Origin: Achatina immaculata
Lineage: Eukaryota; Mollusca; Gastropoda; Stylommatophora; Achatinidae
Assembly: GCA_009760885.1 (NCBI GenBank)
Contig: CM019701.1
Location: 34,362,697 to 34,426,696 of the forward strand
Length of the DNA stretch: 64,000 nucleotides
Direction of reading: 5' to 3'
Program-made: the position numbers and the translations under genes
Shown here: positions 34,331 through 44,703 of the stretch, one piece after another
Position numbering within the stretch: position 1 is the first letter of the stretch
Layout: the number at the start of each line of letters is the position of its first letter
Notes under the pieces: model-generated
Database searches by the model: none
What the model was told of the DNA's origin: nothing
What the model saw: only the letters and a program-made list of their open reading frames with translations

Positions 34331-34424
34331 CAATGACCGGTAACTGACCTATTATTCCTACTCTAAGGTTGCCAACCAACCCAGGTAACTACAAGGTATG
34401 AGCTTAATATATTTCCTACACCTA

Positions 34425-35860
34425 CACCGGCATAAGATTCCAACAATAGTCTGTCATGTGTGCATCCCATCTTCCTTAGTATCTGGCTTCCATTGTTTTT
34501 ATGTCTCGGTGAAATCTTTCACCTTGCTTGTTGGTTAATACACCAAGGTTCTATGGATAGCGATCTAAATGACTGTGCAGATAATGGATTTTAACACTCA
34601 TGTTACAGCCAAGCCTGTTGAAATGAAAGAGCATGTCCTCTATTAATTGTGTGTAGTTGTCTGCCTTCTTGTTGCCAAGAAAACGTTTCACAAGAAGAAC
34701 AAATGAAGATCAGGCATATGATTCGATTTCATTCACTGATGCTATGAAATGTGGGTCTTTTATAAGCTGTCTGATTCCTGCCTTCAGTTTTTCCATGGTA
34801 AGTCCAGGTAACTTAAGCACTATGTATTCTATGCACGAACCGACTTTATTCAAAGCCTTTACAAATTGTTTCATCAGACCTAACTTTATATGTAGTGGTG
34901 GCAGTATGATTCTATCTCGTGCTGCCAAAGGTTCAATTTTTACATTTTGTCCTCCAACCACCATATATTCCCTCAGAGGCCGAACTTTTCTTGCCCAGTG
35001 TTCATGTTTGGCTCTATTATCCCAAAGGCTTTAAAAGCAAGTAAGGATACCTAGTGTAGCCACTTTGTTGACCAAGAAGAAAGTTGACCATCTTCAGGTC
35101 TACACAAATCGCCCATTGATGTTCTTGGTAATTTATCTTTTCCAAGACTAAAGAGATGGCCTTGTACTCTTCTTTCATCCTGGTTTAATGGCCGATTGGA
35201 ATAGAACCATATTTGTTGCTGTTATTTAAAAGAACACATTTTAAACTAGGTTTTGAACTGTCAGTGAAAATACGCCACTCACTTGGGTTATATTCTGAAA
35301 GATCAATTTTCTTCACAAAGTTCCCCATGTCATTGAAGAATACTAAGTTATCTTCTGTAAAGGATGGTAGCAAATCCTTTTCTCTCCATCGATAAAATGT
35401 TATTTTCGTTCCAGGCTGAAGTACATTCTTTTCCTTTAGTCTGGAGGCAAGCACTTCAAAAAACTCTTTAGCTTGGAAGGATAATGTAGACTCATATCGC
35501 TCACTTGAGATCATATCACTCAATCCATTCTGATCAAAACGATCATTCCGTGAAGTTGTTTGGAATTCATTGTCACTGCCCCAACTTTTTTTTACCTTGT
35601 GCGATATCAGACATGCAAGACTCATCCTCTGAGAGCTGTGGTAGTTCAAGGAAAGGTGGAACGGGTACAAGATCCGAGTGCTGAACATGTCTCCTGTCTA
35701 AAGGTAGATCAGGGTAAGATCACTTCTCACGATTGATGCATGTGATATTAACAAAACAAAAATAACAGTCATGGAAAATGTTTTTCGGTTTTCTCCACAC
35801 CGTTGGTACTCCATATTTCATACTTGTCCCAGTCAACCTGTAACCCACGTGGTTGGTGGC
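34425..35860 (-). pseudogene. Decayed copy of a multi-copy invertebrate gene
   Basis: Reading right to left in several frames: KYGVPTVWRKPKN and HDCYFC (about 35820-35750); HSDLVPVPPF; the 35688-35185 frame with ASRLKEKNVLQPGTKITFYR, FFNDMGNFVKKI and NPSEWRIFTDSSKPSLK; EEYKAISLVLEKINYQEHQW and KMVNFLLGQQSGYTRYP; the 34964-34710 frame with RIILPPLHIKLGLMKQFVKA and LTMEKLKAGI; then HYLHSHLD and QGERFHRDIKTMEARY near 34600-34480. I recognise this motif order from abundant uncharacterised proteins in invertebrate genomes, generally thought to be spread by mobile elements, but cannot name the family or its reaction. At least three frameshifts or stops separate the parts, so it is a pseudogene of a protein of probably over 450 residues. 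It directly abuts the long-inverted-repeat element. Confidence 0.75.
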
Positions 35861-35869
35861 GTGTACTCA

Positions 35870-36560
35870 ATTAGTTCCTCTGAAATAAAAATGCCACTGT
35901 TGCCAACTCACTCTCCATAAAATAAGACGCCTGCCTGAAGATCTTCATGTCACTTGCTGACGATCCTGTTTCTTCAAGCTGCAGGTGGACGGCAAAACAA
36001 GCGACTCTTTGCCCGTCAATCCGACGTCCAGTCTGTTGTATCTGAACGTATATCAATCTGTTTATCTCACAACTTGTAATAAGAAACAAACGCACATATA
36101 GAGACGGCTGAGATTGCGCTGTTTTGGCTTTTTGTGTCATTATGTTAACATATCATGACAGCCATTCACCACATTCATAGAAGGTGAGTGTTTCAATGAA
36201 TTGACAACGCATATATTTCTTCCGATTTCGCTAATATGATTTTTTTTTCATACTGAAAGGATGATTTCAGTAATTTGATTACGATGTTATTGTTCAAATT
36301 GATTTTTAAATCTAGTTCTGATTGAAATGTCAGCCAAAATAATTAAATGCAACCGAAAACCGAAATATTTATTGAAAGATCTGTTTTTGTTCAGATATAC
36401 TGGAAGCAATGGAGATTTATTGAATGCGAATCATCTTGTTACGCTCGGAGGCACAATCAGTTTTCCCTCACAATATACTTCGTGTAATTAATCTGATGAA
36501 ATGCTGCGGACAATATTTCCAGAATATTCCCGTAAAATTCTGGGAGTTTCTCATTCACTC
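35870..36560. other. no recognisable gene
   Basis: Nothing beyond a short reverse-strand ORF (36140-35871) without motifs. Confidence 0.4.
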
Positions 36561-36595
36561 AACTTAACTCTTTCTGATCCAGTGATTTCAGTCGA

Positions 36596-36823
36596 TTAAC
36601 TCTTTTGCTCCAAAGCAACACTGGCAGGGTTGGTAGATCTAGTACGACTAAGTCAATGCCCAGAGCAATATTTCAGAAAAGTCTAATTAAAATGAAGAGG
36701 GCCACATTTCTAACCCAACTCGTGTTTTTTAAATTGGAGAGTAACTTTTTTAATACTGAAATTTGTACATAAAACTTATTTTGGCATATCATGAAAAATA
36801 ATTCAGGAGTTTGAAAGAGTTAA
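36596..36823. mobile_element. TTAA-type MITE (piggyBac-like), copy 2
   Basis: It opens with TTAACTCTTT and closes with AAAGAGTTAA, a perfect 10 bp inverted repeat including the TTAA on each side. The 228 bp interior shares GGTTGGTAGATCT, CACATTTCTAACCCAAC-like and AGAGTAACTTT blocks with the copy at 3403-3619. A second TTAACTCTTT lies just upstream at 36564. Confidence 0.8.
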
Positions 36824-37036
36824 ATTACAAACAGAACAAAACATTGTTAACGCCTCCTAATACAAGCGCATACCGTTTACTAAATGAGCTAGCAAAGCCA
36901 GCATTCGTAAATAAAATGCAGTTAGTAATGACTGTTTTAGAGACAGGCAAAGGTAAAACTCGCATGCAGGCAACATAACAATTAGAATAATGGATGGAGA
37001 AAGTAATACCTTTTTATTCAAATCTATAGTTATTCT

Positions 37037-38354
37037 ATATATATATATTCTATATATCATTCCAGGAATGTGACGAACACCGGACTATCAGCCTCTCATG
37101 TCACATAACGAAGCTACTTCTGAGAATAATTATGAGAAGAACAAGGAAAAAGATAAAAATGGAAATAGCAGATGAACAGTTTGGATTTGTTGAAGGAAAG
37201 GGAACACACAATGCCATTTATGCTTTACGAACACTAACAGAAAGAGCTTTAGAAGTACAGAAAGATCTCTACTTATGCTTCATTGATTACACCAAGGCAT
37301 TTGACAAGGTGAAACATAATGAAATTATTAAAATGCTTGAAGACATCAGTATAGACGACAAAGACCTGAGGATTGTAAAACATCTATACTGGCAGCAAGA
37401 AGCAGCAGTTCGAGTTGAAAATAGAATTGGAAAATATCAACCTATAAAACAAAGGGTGCGACAAGGATGTGTACTATCTCCAGACCTTTTTTCTCTGTAC
37501 AGCGAGAATATTCTAAGAACAATCATCACAGAACCAGGCATAAAAATTGGAGGATACAATATTAACAACCTTCGGTATGCTGACGACACAGTACTGATAG
37601 CTGAGAACCAACAAGACCTGCAAAATATCTTGGATAAAGTCGCCAAAGAAAGTGAACAGAAAGGCCTTACTTTGAATATCAAAAAGACAGAGACTATGGT
37701 TATATCTAAGAAACAGAATCCACCAGCATGCAGTATAAAATTAAACGGAACTATTCTAAAGCAGGTGCAGAAATTCAAATACTTTGGAGCAGTAATAACT
37801 TCAGATGGGAAATGCAGAACAGAAATTAGGAACAGAATAGGCCAAGCAAAGACTGCATTTCACAGAATGAGAAACATATTAGCCAACACATCCTTATCAA
37901 TGAATGTTAGAAAACGAGTCCTAAAATGCTATATTGAAGCTATCTTGTTATATGGAAGCGAATCATGGACAATAGGCAAGTCTGCACAAAAATCATTGGA
38001 AGCAACAGAAATGTGGTTTATTAGAAGAATGTTGCGAATCCCCTGGACAGCAAAAATAACTAATGAAGAATGTATGAGAAGAGCTGGAGAGACAAAAAAC
38101 CTTGTCAAAAAGATAAGAGAGAGACAATGTACTTTCATAGGACATGCAATGAGAAGAGGGGGCATTGAAAATATTATAACGACAGGAAAAATAGAAGGAA
38201 GAAAATCAAGACGAAGACCAAGAGAAATGATACTGGACAGTCTGACAGGATGGTGTGAGAGGAGATCACCAACTGAACTGATGGCCTGCATGAAGGATCG
38301 GATACTCTGGAGAAGCATAATAGCCAACGCCAGTCGGCACTGCACATGATGATG
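37037..38354 (+). mobile_element. Family-B LINE, RT to 3' end, open frame
   Basis: One open frame (37132-38349, 405 codons) preceded in frame by HRTISLMSHITK from about 37080, so the Met is internal. It shows EQFGFVEGKGT, LCFIDYTKAFDKV at residues 49-60 (motif A intact), RQGCVLSPDLFSLY (motif B), NNLRYADDTVLIA at 146-156 (motif C intact), FKYFGAVITSDGKC, LLYGSESWTIG, RRMLRIPWTAK, FIGHAMRRGG and a Trp-rich terminus. The tail is ATGATGATG. An 11 bp ATAGTTATTCT lies at 37026-37036 and 38355-38365, with about 28 bp of TATA-rich filler between the left copy and recognisable coding sequence. It lacks the endonuclease through 5' truncation. Confidence 0.92.
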
Positions 38355-38659
38355 ATAGTTATTCTGATGATTTCAAAGTGTTAGTGTTAGGATTAAATAT
38401 TTGCGCAAATATTAGGCAAAATGCTCCTATATTTACTAAGGGATTACGTTCAGATGAAACCATTGTAAGTCGAAAATATTGAATGCATTTACTTCTGTCA
38501 CTCCAGAATTATCTGCTCTGTCCCAGGACAAGTTATGGTAGAAAGAAACTGGAAGGAAGATAGTCTATAATTTCTAAACATTTGTAAGGTTAGGTTAGAT
38601 ATGTGCTGTTTGAAAAAACTGTTTAGACTATACTTAAATATTCATTTCAGCATTGATTC

Positions 38660-38715
38660 ACAAAAGCAGGCAAGATCTACCAGCCCCGCTAGTGTTGTTT
38701 TTGACCAAATGATAA
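38660..38715 (-). mobile_element. MITE fragment (TTAA family)
   Basis: The reverse strand has AACACTAGCGGGGCTGGTAG followed by ATCTTGCCTG, matching the left interior of the TTAA MITEs. Termini are lost. Confidence 0.55.
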
Positions 38716-38719
38716 ATAC

Positions 38720-40185
38720 ACTTTACATAGCTTAGCCTAGCCCACTATAACATAGAGTCTTGTAACCTGGAATTATTATTATAATTATGAACATATTACA
38801 TTTATGAGGGTTAGCGTTAAAATAAGTAAGTAGTTAGGTAGGAAATTTAGGGAACAAAGTAGAAAACCGATTCATACGATACCAGAGATAGACCATGTAA
38901 GACTGGACGCTGACAAGTGTAAACAGAAGAAGCAGACGAATAGCAAGGACAAACACAGTGACGCCGAGGAAGAGACATGCTGAGGAAAGACGCTCATAAG
39001 TGCAATAGGTCGGCATGACCATCATGTGAATGAAACAACGGGAACGACAAACAATCGGCGAACTGGGAAAACTGGTCAAGGAAGCTAGACGGAATTAAGA
39101 AAAGTCAGAAGTATGGCTGGCGACAGATTGGCAGCGGACAGACAAGTAATCAGTCAACAGGTACAGGTAGAAAGTCCCATGGCCAACGAAATAGAGGGAG
39201 TGATATTCATCACCACTGAACTGACAAGTAAGAACCAGTCGTTACCCACATCGAAGCCAGTGGACTAATCAGGGGCTTGGCAGGGACGCGATTGAGATTT
39301 CACAAAACTGGACTTTGAGATAAAACGAGGAGACCGAGAGAGACCGGACACCCAGACTAAGACACTCAGACAACCAGATACAGATAGATATAGTAGGAGA
39401 TTTAGAGAGATTTAGCTGAAGTGTGCCTTGAGAAATAGGCAGAGAGACATAAATTCAGATAGTCGTGCTGATGTGATAAAACTACAAGCTAGATTGTCAT
39501 GCAGATACTTAGGAGATGCAGCGAGCAAATGGATATCGAGATTGTGTGTAGTGTGCAGAAAGAACTCGACACATTTGACGGAAGGTTCACGAGAGAGAAA
39601 CAGATTATCTACTAATGCTAGCGTAGTCCAGATGATGTACACTTTGAGAATGCGTTCTCCGTCATTTCCGCATTTTCATTTCAACTGTAACTACTTGGAA
39701 ATGCTGTACCCATGTTTTCAAGAGACGACTGGTATAAATAAAGCTGTAGTTCTTGTCACGGACTAATGGAGTCGCAGTACTTGTACATGTTTAATAATTA
39801 GATGAGGGACGTGTGCAATTTGTGTGAAGAGGCCCTATAGAGTAATCTAGGCGAGACTTTATCCTTCGTTGCTTTAGTGTTTAAGTTGGAGAAATACTAA
39901 ACTGATAGTGAATTTGTGAAGCTCTAATGAGGGAAACAAACACCATGAAAAACGACAAACGCTAAAGACTGTAGACTATTTGCAACAACAAAGGCAATAT
40001 TAAAATGCAGTATCCAAGACAGTTTATTAAACCACCTTAAACTTGCTCAGAACACTTACATCAGCCTACAGCTGGGTAAATCATCTAACAGAAAATCTGT
40101 TTATAATAAACTGTTGAATATATCGTGTAATTTCCTGCACTGAAAGTGAAAAAAAAAACAGATATAGATACTCACCGTAAACATA
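38720..40185. other. no recognisable gene
   Basis: Moderately complex sequence. An ORF at 39428-39766 and a TATAAATAAAG-like string near 39732 show no recognisable domain. Confidence 0.4.
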
Positions 40186-40189
40186 CATA

Positions 40190-40985
40190 CGCAGGTAAAA
40201 TTTTTAACTTGGACAGAACCTTATCATTCACCAAACATTTAGAAGAAACAGTATTTAAGGCAAGTTAGGGACTGGCTGCCATCAAAGCCATAGCATATCT
40301 ACAACTTCCACAAAACACCCTGTTCACACTAATAAGAGCCTTGGTCCTATCCAGAATAGACTACGGGCTGGGCTTCTTAACGCTGTCTAAAACGCAAATA
40401 GCCAAACTTGAACGAGTACAAAATGAAGCCACAAGATTCATTTTGGGCAGCACCAAAGATACACCCACAGCGGCAATGAGATACATGCAGATCTACAAAC
40501 CTACCACAAATGTGCCCAAGTAAAAGAATACCTCAAAATCAGCAACAATAAAACTCACCCACTCAATAATAACTTTCACAGAATCAAGAATAAAAATAGG
40601 CAAATCCTGGATGACTGAAGCAGAAAGCTCAGTAACCAAAGTTACTGATCCACAACACATTTCAACCGAACCTGAATGGATTACTTGCAGCGAGGCCCAC
40701 CAAAATCTCACTAAAGTACACATAAACCTTATAAGGAAATGTCGGAAAAGAAAACACAAAAGAAAATAAACGAACTTATTAACAAACATACAACTCTGAG
40801 GGCATAATAATTTATACAGACAAATCAGTGAGCAGGAGAACTAGAAGTGGTTGGGGTTTTGCAGCATTCCAAGGAGGCAAAACCCCGAAACTCATGGCCG
40901 GGGCTGATACAAACACCTGCTCAAGTATGTGCATGGAAATAGAGGCCATCACACAAGCATTAAAATGGCTAGTGACATGGAAAAC
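40190..40985 (+). pseudogene. LINE fragment with RT thumb and RNase H
   Basis: From about 40205 the frames read RTLSFTKHLEETVFK and LAAIKAIAYL, then LVLSRIDYGLGFL and LERVQNEATRFILGSTKDT (40341-40500), the post-RT region of LINEs of the Jockey/I type. Further on (from about 40815) YTDKSVSRRTRSGWGFAAF and CMEIEAITQALKWL match the start of an RNase H domain: the first Asp is in TDKS (usually TDGS) and the Glu in MEIEAI. The remaining RNase H motifs are missing because the next element begins near 40985. Several frameshifts are present. This is a separate LINE lineage from families A-E, which show no RNase H. Confidence 0.75.
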
Positions 40986-41600
40986 ACACTGTATGTTGTA
41001 TAGATTTTTATGTCTCCTGTTTTTGCTGCATTTTCTGCTTCTTTTGCCATATTATCTATATATTATCTTTTGTAAGATGGACACCACAGGGAACAGAAGT
41101 AAGGGTAGACCAAAAGAGACATGGAGAAGAACAACAGAAAGGATGTTGAGCAATAGAGGGCTCACCTGGGCAAGAGCAGAAAAAAAGGCGAAGGACAGGC
41201 ATTTGTGGAAAACCCTTGCGGAAGCCCCATGTGCCCTGGGCACTTAAGGTTCAGAGAGAGAGAGAGATTATCTTTTGTCTCTTCTAGCTGAACCTATTAC
41301 TTTATTGTCTAGTTCTTTGTATGTTGCTTTTGCCAAAACTTTTCTAAGATCTGTTTTTACATTCATCATGGCTAATTTAGCTGCTCTTCTTTCATGTATG
41401 TATTTCCATGTGTTATATGATATCCAAGCTTTTCTACTTGTTGACTGCAGTCCAGCACTTGCCGTGGTTATGGCTGTGGTGTATGAATTCTATAATTCAT
41501 CTATATTATGTCTTGTCTACCTCTTTGAGTGCTGCGAATTGTTTGGTAAGTTCCAGACTGAAATCACTGGGGGTATTTTCTTCTTGTAGGCTATGACTGT
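40985..41600 (-). pseudogene. Family-E LINE fragment, split by an insertion
   Basis: Bases 40985-41061 and 41279-41600 together match 44800-45215 of the family-E LINE (the linker between endonuclease and RT) on the reverse strand. The inserted piece is 41074-41266. Confidence 0.85.
41074..41266 (+). mobile_element. Family-C LINE 3' end with 12 bp TSD
   Basis: It reads NRSKGRPKETWRRTTE, SNRGLTWARAEKKAKDRHLW and a terminus ALGT-stop, then a GAGAGA tail. The 12 bp ATTATCTTTTGT flanks it (41062-41073 and 41267-41278), and the host family-E sequence resumes after the second copy. A textbook target-primed insertion into an older LINE. Confidence 0.95.
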
Positions 41601-41652
41601 ATTATGTAGGATTATGATATATTTATTATTATTTAATTACGCGCTAGTGCAC

Positions 41653-41768
41653 AATGACTTGCGAATGGATGCATCAGCAGCAGGGCATCTTGCTTAAAAC
41701 CGAGAGGCCTACAGGAGAGATGTTAGTGCGGCATAGTTCCGCAAGGGACGTGCTAATGAATGGATGAA
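41653..41768 (+). mobile_element. Family-A LINE end at a satellite edge
   Basis: A 116 bp diverged 3' end of family A (AACCGAGAGGCCTACAGGAG retained). CTAGTGCAC flanks it at 41644-41652 and 41769-41777; the same 9 bp opens the 53 bp satellite unit that follows. Confidence 0.8.
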
Positions 41769-42031
41769 CTAGTGCACTAGCTTGATCGATGTATATGACT
41801 TTGAGAAGACAAAGTCTAGAACTAGTGCACTAGCTTGATCGATGTATGTGACTTTGAGAAGACAAAGTCTACAACTAGTGCACTAGCTTGATCGATTTAT
41901 ATGACTTTGAGAAGACAAATTCTAAAACTAGTGCACTAGCTTGATCGATGTATCTGACTTTGAGAAGACAAATTCTAGAACTAGTGCACTAGCTTGATCG
42001 ATGTATCTGACTTTGAGAAGACAAAGTCTAG
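41767..42031. repeat. 53 bp satellite, five units
   Basis: Units begin AACTAGTGCACTAGCTTGAT and end ACAAAGTCTAG. Each carries the palindrome CTAGTGCACTAG and a CTTTGAGAAGACAAAG near-palindrome. Divergence between units is low. Confidence 0.97.
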
Positions 42032-42124
42032 AACTGTCCATCACATTTATAAACATGAGCGTCAAAAATAAATGAGAAAGTGAAAGAATACCCGTACCCC
42101 ATGTTTTTTCCTGGGGTCTTGATA

Positions 42125-42220
42125 CTGCTAGAGGGAAAGAGAATACGAAAGCTGCTTCTTTCTGGAGATGTCCTGCTAGAGGGAAAGAGAATACGACCGC
42201 TGCTTCTTTCTGGACATGTC
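42125..42220. repeat. 48 bp tandem duplication
   Basis: CTGCTAGAGGGAAAGAGAAT starts at 42125 and 42173; two units, few differences. Confidence 0.95.
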
Positions 42221-42333
42221 GTAAGAGAAAAATGAGATGAGCGATTTCTCCCTTCTTGCTGGTTAATGGAGATCAATTTTGTCTCAGTTAAGATCCCGTT
42301 TAGAAGACTGTAGTCTTCCGATTAGACTGCACG

Positions 42334-42730
42334 AAGTTCGAATACGACATGCACAATCAGTGAACTAAGTTCAAATACGACATGCACAATCAGTGAACTA
42401 AGTTCAAATACGACATGCACAATCAGTGAAATAAGTTCAAATACGACATGCACAATCAGTGAACTAAGTTCAAATACGACATGCACAATCAGTGAACTAA
42501 GTTCAAATACGACATGCACAATCAGTGAACTAAGTTCAAATACGACATGCACAATCAGTGAACTAAGTTCAACTACGATATGCACAATCAGTGAATTAAG
42601 TTCAACTACGATATGTACAATCAGTGAACTACGTTCAAATACGACATGCACAATCGGTGAACTAAGTTCAACTACGACATGCACAATCAGTGAACTAAGT
42701 TCAACTACGACATGCACAATCGGTGAGCAA
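42334..42730. repeat. 33 bp minisatellite, about 12 units
   Basis: Unit CAGTGAACTAAGTTCAAATA plus CGACATGCACAAT. The period is 11 codons, so the reverse strand stays open with an 11-residue SLIVHVVFELS repeat. I treat the ORF as a by-product. Confidence 0.95.
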
Positions 42731-42739
42731 AGCGAACTG

Positions 42740-43080
42740 ATATTCATATAGAACCAGCCCACACTACATTCTCGTAAGCAGACCTATTTTGATTAAAAAC
42801 TGGGCTAGCTGACATTGGTGTTGTTCGTAGCTTCTATAGATACCTCGCACAAACAGAAGCTCCATATGTGAGAGGAAGTCAAACTCCAGAACACATACTC
42901 CAAGAGTGACGCAAATTTACGCCAAAAATAGCATTCATCTTTCCTAATGTGATATTTCGGTTTTCGCGTTTCTCGAACAACAAACAATGCTAGAATGCAA
43001 AGAGAACAGATGACAGCAGACACCTGTAGTACAGATAGGCCTGTGTTATGCCCTCCATTTTTAGATTTATATCTTATATC
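42740..43080. other. no recognisable gene
   Basis: Short unique stretch; nothing supported. Confidence 0.4.
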
Positions 43081-43099
43081 TTATATCTTTCCCGTGCCG

Positions 43100-43984
43100 T
43101 TAAACGTCACATAGGGCTCGTAAAGTAGTTCGCCAATTTTTCCTGTCTTCGGCGAGTGTTTCAACCTCATCAAAGGATTTTATGCCTGTTAACTTGGCCT
43201 CTCTTAATAATGTCCTCTTCAGAGTTTCACGCGGTCTGCCCCTTTTTCTTCGGCCTGTTGTGTTCCACTTGATAGCTTGTTTTGGGATTCTCTGATCATT
43301 TCTTCTCATCAAGTGACCAACATATGTCCATCTCATTTTCCTGATCACCCATGAGACTGGTTGTTGTTCAGTCATCTGTCTTATCTCTGCATTGTTCTTG
43401 AATTCATTCCACTTGATGCCGAGTATTTTCCTTAGGCATTTGTTTTCAAAAGAGTCTAATTTCTTTTCTATTTCTTTAGTTGTTTTCCAGCTTTCGCATG
43501 CATAAATGAGGGTGGATATTACATTTGAATTGAATAGTCTTAACTTGGTTTTTGTGCTTATAACATTTGAATTCCATATGTTCTCAAGATTCTTGAAGAT
43601 TGATGCTGCTTTTGCAATTCTGATCCTAACTTGCTTTCTAGTGTCACCATCCTGGTCTATGTAGCTGCCAAGGTATGCAAATTGATTGACTTCTTCAATA
43701 TCTATCCCTTCTGTGTGTATTTTTCCATTTTGATTGATGGGAATTTTCATTATTTTTGTTTTGTCCTTGTTAATTTCAAGTCCTATTTTGCTAGCCAGTG
43801 AAGACAGGCTATCTGTTTTTTCTTGCATGGAATTCACATTATTACTGATAAGAGTTATGTCATCAGCAAAATCAAGATCTTCTAGTTGGGTCCCATGTAC
43901 CCAGTCAATACCTGTGTTACCTGTGCAGCATTTTTCATTATGAAGTCTATTGTAATCCCAAAAAGTAAAGGAGACAGTATACAT
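43100..43984 (-). pseudogene. RT motif C and C-terminus, family-E LINE
   Basis: The continuation after the frameshift: LEDLDFADDITLIS (motif C as FADD, catalytic pair intact), LEINKDKTKIMKI, NQFAYLGSYIDQDG, STLIYACESWKTT, FENKCLRKILGIKW, YVGHLMRRND, RRKRGRPRETLKRTL and a Trp-containing terminus ending at 43100. The FADD form separates families C and E from families A, B and D (YADD). Confidence 0.9.
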
Positions 43985-44703
43985 CCTTGTTTCACGCCTG
44001 TTTCAATCTGGAACCATTCACTCATCCCTTCTTCTGTCTTGACTGCACAAACATATCCATTGTAGAAGTCCTTAATGATGTTGACAATTTTAGATGGTAT
44101 TCCATATAGACATAAAATTCTCCATAATGAATCTCTGTGTATGCTATCAAATGCCTTTTTAAAATCTATGAAGTTCAGTATTAATGGTTTCTGCTTTTCA
44201 ATATGTTTTTCAAGTATTATTCTGAGAGTAAAGATCTGGTCGAGACAGCTTCTCCCTTTTCGAAATCCTGCTTGTTCTTCTCTCATTGCAGTATCCACTA
44301 TATCTTTGAGTCTATTCAAAATGACCTTGCAAAATACTTTTGACACAACTGATATTAAGGTTACTCCTCTCCAGTTGTTACAGTCACTAAGGTTGCCCTT
44401 TTTTGGTATTTTAACAATGATTCCTTTCTTCCAATTAGAAGGGACCTTTTCTTCTTTCCAAATCTTGTTAAACATTCTCTGTAGTTGTCTCATGTTGTCA
44501 CTATTGATAGCTTTTAGCATCTCGGCTGTTATTTCATCTTCACCTGCAGCTTTGTTGTTAGCCATTAAATTCACTGCTGTTTCAATTTCATGCAATTTAA
44601 TTTCGTCTAGGTTGACATTTAGTTGTGGGGCTGGTAAGTCAGTTTCAAGATTTAACAATTCTTTTGGGTGTGGTCGATTGAGTATTTCTTGGAAGTGTTC
44701 AGC
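43882..44703 (-). pseudogene. Reverse transcriptase half, family-E LINE ORF
   Basis: Same frame as the endonuclease half. AEHFQEILNRPHP, then NNKAAGEDEITAEMLKA, KIPKKGNLSDCNNWRGVTL, EEQAGFRKGRSCLDQIFTLR, LNFIDFKKAFDSIHR (motif A intact), GVKQGCILSPLLFGITIDF (motif B). The frame is lost near 43910-43940 in AAQVTQ; the alternative frame continues with the GNTGIDWVHGTQ reading. A single-base indel explains it. Confidence 0.92.

Larger units (their letters stand above)
31729..34387. mobile_element. Element with ~510 bp inverted termini
   Basis: Bases 31729-32236 and, on the other strand, 34387-33605 share a long series of blocks in the same order: ACCTRGGTTGRTTGGCAACC, GTTTTAATCGGTCG, GTATTGGT, CCCGATCCACTT, CTCAGTTGAGGTGTAATTGT-like, GTGGAAGTG, GTGCACTTAAT, GCATATGC and CCAATTAG. 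Once the family-A insertion at 34072-34341 is removed from the right arm both arms are about 510 bp. The interior (about 630 bp without the LINE at 32803-33543) has no ORF with motifs. It reads as an old non-autonomous DNA transposon with long inverted termini, or as two opposed copies of one repeat. Target-site duplications are not evident. Confidence 0.7.

Noticed and set aside
34657..35034. 125-codon plus-strand ORF
   Set aside because: Shadow of the minus-strand pseudogene with recognisable motifs.
39700..39800. LTR or promoter with TATAAATAAAG
   Set aside because: An isolated TATA-like string without a second LTR, primer site or gene beside it.
42322..42762. 146-codon Val/Leu/Ser repeat protein
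   Set aside because: Follows a 33 bp minisatellite; no start context, domain or neighbour supports a gene.
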